Origin: Osedax frankpressi
Taxonomy: Eukaryota; Annelida; Polychaeta; Sabellida; Siboglinidae
Assembly (NCBI GenBank): GCA_964035775.1
Contig: OZ038315.1
Location: 26,905,694 to 26,969,693 of the forward strand
Direction of reading: 5' to 3'
Length of the DNA stretch: 64,000 nt
In this document: piece by piece, positions 37,289-64,000 of the stretch
How the letters are laid out: each line of letters opens with the position of its first letter
Numbering within the stretch: the stretch's first letter is position 1
Translations under genes and position numbers: made by a program
The notes under the pieces: model-generated
Databases searched by the model: none
Seen by the model: the letters and a program-made list of their open reading frames with translations, nothing else
What the model was told of the DNA's origin: nothing

Positions 37289-38469
37289 TATTGTTACTCG
37301 TTGCCAAGTAACACATATGTATTCACAACCACGTTATAATAAATACAATCATTGTATATAGTAAGCAATATAAAGGATAGAATGCATTTAACATAAATAT
37401 ATCAATATATGTATTAATCACTTAATATGATATATCTGATTATGTTTCTAACTGCAAATTAAAATAATAATATTGCATTGCAGCCATTTATTTTTGTTTT
37501 TTATGCAATCTTCTTTACCACCAAAATTGTTTTTCCCACATTCGTAAAAACTATTATCTTCATACGAATATGAAATTGTCATATAGCAAAACGACATAAT
37601 TAAAGTATGTTATCAGTATAGGGTAAATAAACACCGTCACTAATCACATCTATTTATAGATTTAACCAGTTACTATCTTATTCACACGATGATTTTTTAA
37701 TATATTTGGAATTATAACTGTCCAAAAAAAACATTATTTCATGAAATTCTTTGATTTAATTACTAATAAATTAATTGTAATCTATTTATAATTTATATTG
37801 ACTACTATATGAAATGATTGTATTTATTATATCGTAGTTAATATATATATTTTATATATGTGTATATATATAGTATATATATATATAGTTAATATATATA
37901 TATTTTATATATGTGTATATATATATGTATATATATATATATTAATTTCTACTATGTATATTATTGATATATCAATGTCACCATGAACTACATTAAAATA
38001 ATTATAATGATGATATAGTATTAATTGAGTATTAATAGAGACGTAGTTATAGTCTAATTCAAACCTAAACCAATATTCCAAAAGTACCATACAAACTTAT
38101 CTCCCTCAAATGATATGAATATTGGCAGAATAGAAAATATATATTCGTTAAAACAATTAATAAACAATTATTTACACATTTAATTATATATATTTATACA
38201 TACATCGTATTATATTGTATACATTCAATAATGAAAATTCTACCTATATTATAAATTTGGCAAAGTGAAACATTACTATAATTAGATAACATATTATCTC
38301 TTCTATCATCTAAGCTATCAATATCATACATTTCAGTTAGTTTATAAACTTTTATATATAAGAATGTACAGTAAACTACTAGTTTTCACCAAAAATTAAA
38401 TTATGTAAAGGATTGGAATAATTTATTTAAGTGGTTGATTAGATCAAACATTTATATAACAATAAGTAT

Positions 38470-38506
<37 letters not shown>

Positions 38507-38959
38507 TCGTAAGTCCATATGGTTTATCAAGTCGTGGAAAATAAGGCAGCCATACCAATTGTGAGAAACAAGTAAACTATTAGATAAATAATATTTTCTA
38601 AATATAAATAACATATATCATTTCAAATATAGAATTAATCCAGAAACTAAAAAGTTCAGAAAATATTGAGAATTGCCATAGATATATACTAAAATATTAC
38701 TTTAATAAAATATGTCATTTATATATATATATTTAAATGATTAATTTTATACAATTGTTTTTGAAATGTTTTCAATAATACATTAATTTATATAATTATA
38801 AAAAATGTGTTGGTTTAATATAGTATATATCATATTTTAAAATAAGTTATTAGTGATGTTACTAAATACAGTATTATTAACATGATTGATGAATTATATA
38901 ATATATATAAATATCATTGGATTTAATTATGTTTATACGTTACAATAGCATACAAAATT
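37041..38959. other. AT-rich DNA with TA runs
   Basis: TA runs occur at about 37249-37282 and 38469-38504, with TATATG-type runs at 37842-37942. No gene was recognised. Confidence 0.5.
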
Positions 38960-39318
38960 AGTTTATGTCAACCCTATATATATATAATGTATAGTAAACA
39001 TATAAATCAAAATATAAACAAATAAAACCATGTTTATGTCTACAAAATACATAGCTATCTAATGAGATTTGACATTTATATTTAAGCATGGATCACTTAC
39101 GTACCAAAATATGTATTCATACTTTAGTATCAAACCATAGTTTAAAATGTGTTAAAGAGTGTTAAAAAGGATTTTAATTCGGAGTTTTGTATATAATTTA
39201 ATTATCTTTAAATGCGATATTTTAAAAATTATTGTTTCATAGTGAACTTTGAACCCTCAAAATAAAATTATATATTTTTTATTCATCAACTTTACATACT
39301 ACTTAATTATTGTTCAGC

Positions 39319-58743
<19,425 letters not shown>

Positions 58744-58828
58744 TACTGCCTTATAATTGTTATGAAGACAATCCACCAGTTTTATTAATTCTATTTATAA
58801 TGGTTTTGTTTATCAATTAAATTAGCAA

Positions 58829-58834
58829 AATAAA
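58829..58834 (+). promoter_or_regulatory. Probable GPI polyadenylation signal
   Basis: AATAAA lies 86 bases after the GPI stop codon and is the first such hexamer downstream. Confidence 0.6.
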
Positions 58835-59582
58835 ATTGCATCTAATGCATTTATCTGTTCATTTATTATAATTAATAAAAGTAATTACTAAAAATATCTA
58901 TTTTTAATGTATCTCAAATTGGAAATCGAATGCTGTAACTAAGTTTTGTTAATGATTTATTTATCCGTTAGATAATGAAAGCAATAGAAATTCGAATGTT
59001 CGCTTTATTCGTATAATGTAAAATACTAAAGTATCGGAGTGTAATATATTGAACATTTATTGATGCTACGTGATATTAGCTTTATATACTTCGTAATATA
59101 CAAAAGTCAAACTCTATGATAAACGTGCGCTTCGAAAAATATATAGAAACCGATGAAACATAGAAATATTAAAATAGATTCGCTTTTATTAGTTTGAGTA
59201 GAGTCCTCTGGGAAATGTACTTTCGGGCTCTACGATGTCGGATTCTCGTTTGTCGATGGTTAATCATCGTCAACCTCTAACTGCATGAAAGCCGCTCGGT
59301 GGCGGTTGTCTCTTTCGCAGAATAAGTTCTGAGAATAATTGTACAATGTTATCGAGTAGTTAAAAATATTTTAACATTAACGTTAGATTATTTATTATGG
59401 ATCAGTTAAATTAATATTACACCGGTAAGCATGGATTGCAATGTAATTTAGTGTTCTAATAATGTAAAACATATTTAATAACAGTGAAAATATTAAATCA
59501 TTATATCATTTATAATTTAAATATATATTCACAATTTATCATAAAGTCTTTGTTTATATTTTTATAATTTGTAATTGAAAAT
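58835..59582. other. Region between convergent GPI and minus-strand gene
   Basis: It contains the 3' ends of both transcripts. A less AT-rich block at about 59120-59340 has no recognised frame. It shares GGTGGCGGTTGT with the element remnant near 11420, which may be chance. Confidence 0.45.
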
Positions 59583-61580
59583 CTAACCTCTGAACTCTCT
59601 GAAAGATTTTCCTTTTAACCGTCTAACTTCTTCTTCTGAATCTTCTGGTTTTCTCATTGACATCATAATGGCGTTCACCATATCGGATAGCGAATATTTA
59701 TCTGAATCCTAGATATGAGAATTTTTGTATTAGAAATAAATAACTATAAATCAATAGAACTTAAATTAATTAACTACAATTAACATTAAAAGTATACTTT
59801 AAGAAGTCGCGAATTTCAAATGCGGAATTGGTTTTTTATCAAAACTTTTCTTTTTTACTATTAAATTTTGCAAACACGAACTAGTTTACTACAAGATTAT
59901 TTAATATGTGAATTCACATATATGTGTTTAATTAAAACAAAAGTAACTTCTTTATTCCCGCTATAGCATTTAGTGAAAGTCTTGGTGAGTATAAACAATA
60001 TATTTATGTAATGTTACTGATAATTGATATGAAGAATAATTACAACATTCTTCCCTTTCTGGATATTATAATAAATATATAATAACATTTATAGTTATAA
60101 TAATTAGAATTATAGTTTACATATTTTAATATTACATTAGTAAATGATGTAGTTTAGTAAATTAACGCATAAAGTATAAGGTGGTTAAAATGATTTCAAG
60201 AAAATATCAGCGAGGTTGAGTGTTTACTAATTAAGGTCTAGTGTAATGTAACGCTCATTTGTCGGCAACGGGTGAAGTCTAACTAAATCCCTTAAGGCTT
60301 GCGCGAGGTGACTAATTTATGACTAATTCATTTCGAAACGGCCGGCTTGTTAACGAGGAGCAATGGTGAATCCTGCAATCTAATTATAAATACACGATTA
60401 CTCACTTAGCGTACCGGAAATAACCTACGCATATAGACATAATTGGTGAAGTCGAGTACATGAGAGATTGGATAAAACAAACTACTAATATCTTACTTCA
60501 CTAATTCAGTAGATACAAATTTTGAGCAGCAAAATCGCGAATTTTAAATTATACACGATTTGCCGAACCATGGAAATTCTATGGTCTATTTACTAGTAAC
60601 TTGTTTTCAAAATCTGCAGCTATGACGCAATAGAAAGGTATTGAAAAGGAAATGCTTTTGTAGGCTAGGTAATGCAATCAGAGGAATTGAGATCTAAACA
60701 CGACATACGTCGATTAACTTAGAATGAGTTTTCCTGAGAATTAATCACATAATTGAAATACACGTACAATTGTTTCATCTGGGTATGACGTAATTCATCG
60801 GTAATACATTCGCACGTCAAACAAAAATTTTAGTAAATGAAATTATTATATTTCTAGCAAAAGTAAATATAGTATTTTCAATTAATTCAGTCAAATCAAT
60901 TACAATATTTATTTATAGATTATAATAAACAACCCATAGTTTTTGGAATTAAGATTTCAACTGTATTTAAACAGTTAACTTTTGATTAGTTATATATCAA
61001 GTTATCAATTATATGTTATTAATTAAAATCTAAAAAATAATTATGTGGAAATATCAGGTTTATTTTATAACATTTTCAACTTACATTCTTAACATTAAAT
61101 TGCCTGCTAAGGTCCCCGAGTATTGGGTAACATATGTATTTACGGTAGTGAGTAGTGTATAGTGTGTAGTGTACAAAGCGTAGTTTATAATGTGTATGCC
61201 ATAGTAAGTAGTTTGCAGTACGTTGTTTGCGGTACGTATATGTGAAGTGCACGTCGAGTATGCTTTAGTATATAGTGTGTAATTACTTAGTTGTACGATA
61301 NNNNNNNNNNNNNNNNNNNNNNNNNNNNNNNNNNNNNNNNNNNNNNNNNNNNNNNNNNNNNNNNNNNNNNNNNNNNNNNNNNNNNNNNNNNNNNNNNNNN
61401 NNNNNNNNNNNNNNNNNNNNNNNNNNNNNNNNNNNNNNNNNNNNNNNNNNNNNNNNNNNNNNNNNNNNNNNNNNNNNNNNNNNNNNNNNNNNNNNNNNNN
61501 ATTCTTATTCATAGAGGTATTAAAGCATGAGATAGAAATAAATATAAAGGTTATCAAATATAAACTGTATTAATTATTAT

Positions 61581-61654
<74 letters not shown>

Positions 61655-62071
61655 AGTATATCATATTCTTAATATTATTTTTCATTTCTTTTAAAAATAT
61701 TATAAATTCGAACTTGAATCATGACATTCGCAATAGACGAACTCATTTGTAAATATATGTTATTATGTAATACGAAAATAAACGACTGAGAGTTGTATAC
61801 ATTAATGTTCGGCTTCAAATGATTCTAAAAATAGAAATATAACATTTATATGTTATGGATTTGCACTAAATTTATATATACAACGATATATTGTAATTCA
61901 AATAATTGAAATTAAAGTCTATTATAATATTGTAATATGTAGATGCTTTCTTTGAACAATTTGACATCATTCAATTATTTTATTTCTGTTTACATGTGTA
62001 GAAATATATATATATATATATATTATATTATATTAATATTTTTGTATATCCATTAACATATATTAGTCTAT

Positions 62072-62122
<51 letters not shown>

Positions 62123-62375
62123 GTAAGTAAAGTATGTTAAAAGTATTACCATTTTGTAAGTTACATTCGCGACACTTAAGACGATCAAGGTACGAGATAA
62201 TGTCTATATCCAGGCACCACGATGGTATTCTATTACATGTTACTCTCGAGATCGCAACTCAATTATAGATAAGGTTTCTTGCGAGAAATATCGAAGACTG
62301 ATGAGATTTGGCGAAAAAAATGAACTGCTCTATAATGAAAGATTATGAGAGAAGTAGAGAGAGAGAGAGAAAGAT

Positions 62376-62452
<77 letters not shown>

Positions 62453-62795
62453 GTAGCTCATTGGTAACTCTAGCTAGTAGTTTTAATTAATGGTTCCGAC
62501 TGTCACGTCTCATAGTAAAAGAAAAATAACAATACTTCGTCTATTCAGTAGCGAATGAATTAACTTGACGCCGGGAATATAAAACCGTATAATCAGTGAC
62601 AAATATATAAACTTATAGGCGGTTGTCATCTAAAGAGAGCTCTATAAATAATTAATGTAAAATATAACATTTCTTTTGAATTCACTTTTTTAAATTAAGA
62701 AATGGAGCATATTTTTATAAATAGAATAGTGTTTTATAACTTTATAATAAATATAACTGTATATATATATATTACATTATATATATATATTACAT

Positions 62796-62856
<61 letters not shown>

Positions 62857-63675
62857 CTTATTATTACAAGTTATAATCATATAAATACTGGCAAGTTGTA
62901 GTTTATTCGATATTTAATATTTTAATTATGAATTACTATAAAACTATATAAACATTTAAGACAAAGTTCCATTGTAGTACCTCGATACTAATCGTGCATA
63001 TTGTTCTCGTATATTCTACGTGTTATTTTTATTTCCTACGCTTTCTGATATCCAAAATCTCGTTATTCGCGCAGATAAAAACTAGAATTAATATATCTTA
63101 TTTTGCTTTATAATCTTGACATCCGAATCTGAAGAGATTAATGGCCAACATCCATCAATTAAAGCTCTGAAAGCATTTTCATGACAAACAACGCGTACGA
63201 CGTTCGCTATATTATATACCTTAATGAAGTTATATTTGCAGAATACGTACATTATAAATTCTATAATGTAAATTGTTAAATGTTCACTTTATATTATACA
63301 CTGTACATTCATTTTATATGTTGAATACCTATTTACAATCGCAATAATTATCATAGAGAATATATATTTAATTCATAGTTTATAAATATAGTTTATACAC
63401 CTATTTACTTATTATTATCATAGAAAATATATATTTAATTCATAGTTTATAAATATAGTTTATACACTTATTTACTTATTATTATCATAGAAAATATATA
63501 TTTAATTCATAGTTTATAAATATAGTTTATACACCTATTTACTTTCAATTAATATAGATATTTGTCAATGATTATAACTATTAAATTGGTTATCTTAATT
63601 GATACTAGTGAACATGAGTGATATTTATTTACTATTTGTAAATTAAGTGTTATAATGTGAAATGTGCTGAATAAG

Positions 63676-63752
<77 letters not shown>

Positions 63753-64000
63753 ACATAATAATAATAGCATTATGTTAGTACGGCATATTATATAATAATT
63801 TCAATCCCACAAGATGTGCGTCAGTGAAATCAGAGTTGATTAGTGTATTTTCGAGTTTTTAGAAATCCGATCTCTTTCTAGCTTATCTTTTAGTTTCGTT
63901 CCAAATCTCTACTGGATGTGGTCACGTAGATTTCGTAAGCCATGGTGCCAGGACGTATGATACACGCAATATCCCACAACTTACCCAAACTGTCACTGAT
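59583..64000 (-). CDS. 3' part of an unrecognised minus-strand gene (three exons)
   Basis: Inferred exons, in transcript order: 64000-63985 (partial, ends in a perfect GTAAGT donor, phase 1), 63206-63121, 59708-59583 (stop TAG). Phases match across both introns. The peptides are ISDSL, then ANVVRVVCHENAFRALIDGC and WPLISSDSD, then DSDKYSLSDMVNAIMMSMRK and PEDSEEEVRRLKGKSFREFR. The codon split by the first intron gives Ala. The last exon ends in a charged, helix-prone segment with an acidic then basic face. I do not recognise the family. Other exons may lie in the 3.4-kb intron, which includes the assembly gap. The two inner exons are the better supported. Transcription converges on GPI. Confidence 0.5.
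59709..61300. other. Intron-like AT-rich DNA of the minus-strand gene
   Basis: A less AT-rich patch at about 60240-60380 has no recognised frame. At 61130-61300 degenerate TAGTGTG/GTAGT words form an imperfect repeat that runs into the assembly gap. Confidence 0.45.
61301..61500. other. Assembly gap, 200 N
   Basis: Exactly 200 unknown bases. The degenerate GTAGT repeat on its left side suggests a collapsed repeat. Open frames reported through the N run have no meaning. Confidence 1.
61584..61654. repeat. CA then TA compound microsatellite
   Basis: About 25 copies of CA pass directly into about 10 copies of TA. Confidence 0.97.
62012..62119. repeat. TA-rich runs
   Basis: Two TA dinucleotide runs are separated by TTATATTATATTAATATTTT and similar sequence. 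Confidence 0.85.
62352..62450. repeat. GA microsatellite
   Basis: A purine run of GA with a few AAGATAGA interruptions. It gives an Arg/Glu frame that is not a gene. Confidence 0.95.
62759..62852. repeat. TA microsatellite with TTACAT units
   Basis: Two units of TATATATATTACAT lead into a TA run of about 40 bases. Confidence 0.9.
63350..63545. repeat. 67-bp tandem triplication
   Basis: Three copies start at 63350, 63417 and 63484. They differ at only a few bases, so the triplication is recent. The unit begins ATCATAGAAAATATATATTT. It lies in the intron of the minus-strand gene. Confidence 0.92.
63680..63745. repeat. TA microsatellite
   Basis: A pure TA run of about 33 copies. Confidence 0.97.

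Noticed and set aside
61081-61557. ORFs through the N run
   Set aside because: The sequence is unknown for 200 bases, so the frames have no support.
63900-64000. A + strand start MVPGRMIHAISHNLPKLSL, or a minus-strand start in a strong ACCATGG context (MAYEIYV)
   Set aside because: Both are possible at the window edge. The minus-strand exon ending in a perfect GTAAGT at 63984 that splices in phase to 63206 explains the region better, but the edge leaves doubt.

Overview
This window is a piece of a very AT-rich animal-type nuclear genome. It has spliceosomal introns, a multi-exon glucose-6-phosphate isomerase gene whose protein is as long as the vertebrate enzyme (558 residues), a Vasa/DDX4-like DEAD-box helicase with a CCHC knuckle, an intron-bearing eukaryotic tRNA-Tyr, CR1/L2-type LINEs, LTR-element fossils and large satellite arrays. 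An invertebrate such as a flatworm is plausible, but the sequence alone does not fix the phylum.

Layout: 1-5.2 kb is AT-rich and holds a decayed P-element/THAP-like transposase fragment (1.3-1.5 kb) and a 1.5-kb hexamer pyrimidine array (2.1-3.6 kb). A diverged segmental duplication follows: copy 1 (about 5.19-11.34 kb) and copy 2 (about 27.71-32.85 kb) each carry a LINE reverse-transcriptase fragment and then the same helicase gene in eleven recognisable exons. All exons of copy 1 are open and phase-compatible; copy 2 has a 2-nt deletion and two stops and looks like a pseudogene. Between the copies lie an LTR-element remnant (about 11.4-11.8 kb), a near full-length but broken CR1/L2 LINE (14.87-18.83 kb), an inverted copy of its 5' portion (18.84-19.69 kb) and a 7.3-kb coding-like minisatellite (19.6-26.9 kb) that grows out of the inverted LINE end.

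From 33.6 to 35.4 kb there is a GC-rich perfect hairpin and a Ty3/Gypsy-type integrase fossil. From 39.3 to 58.7 kb lies the complete GPI gene: 17 exons with matching phases and all four expected catalytic residues. A decayed duplicate of its first exon lies 2.8 kb upstream. Its introns hold an 11-bp satellite (intron 5), a 50-bp minisatellite that starts exactly at a splice donor, a 10-bp TATATTACTA satellite, a dead LINE fragment and a tRNA-Tyr gene (all intron 10).

The last 5 kb contains the 3' part of an unrecognised minus-strand gene (exons near 59.6, 63.1 and 64.0 kb), a 200-base assembly gap and several dinucleotide runs. Nineteen of the 26 splice donors deduced here have T at intron position +3, which is unusual.
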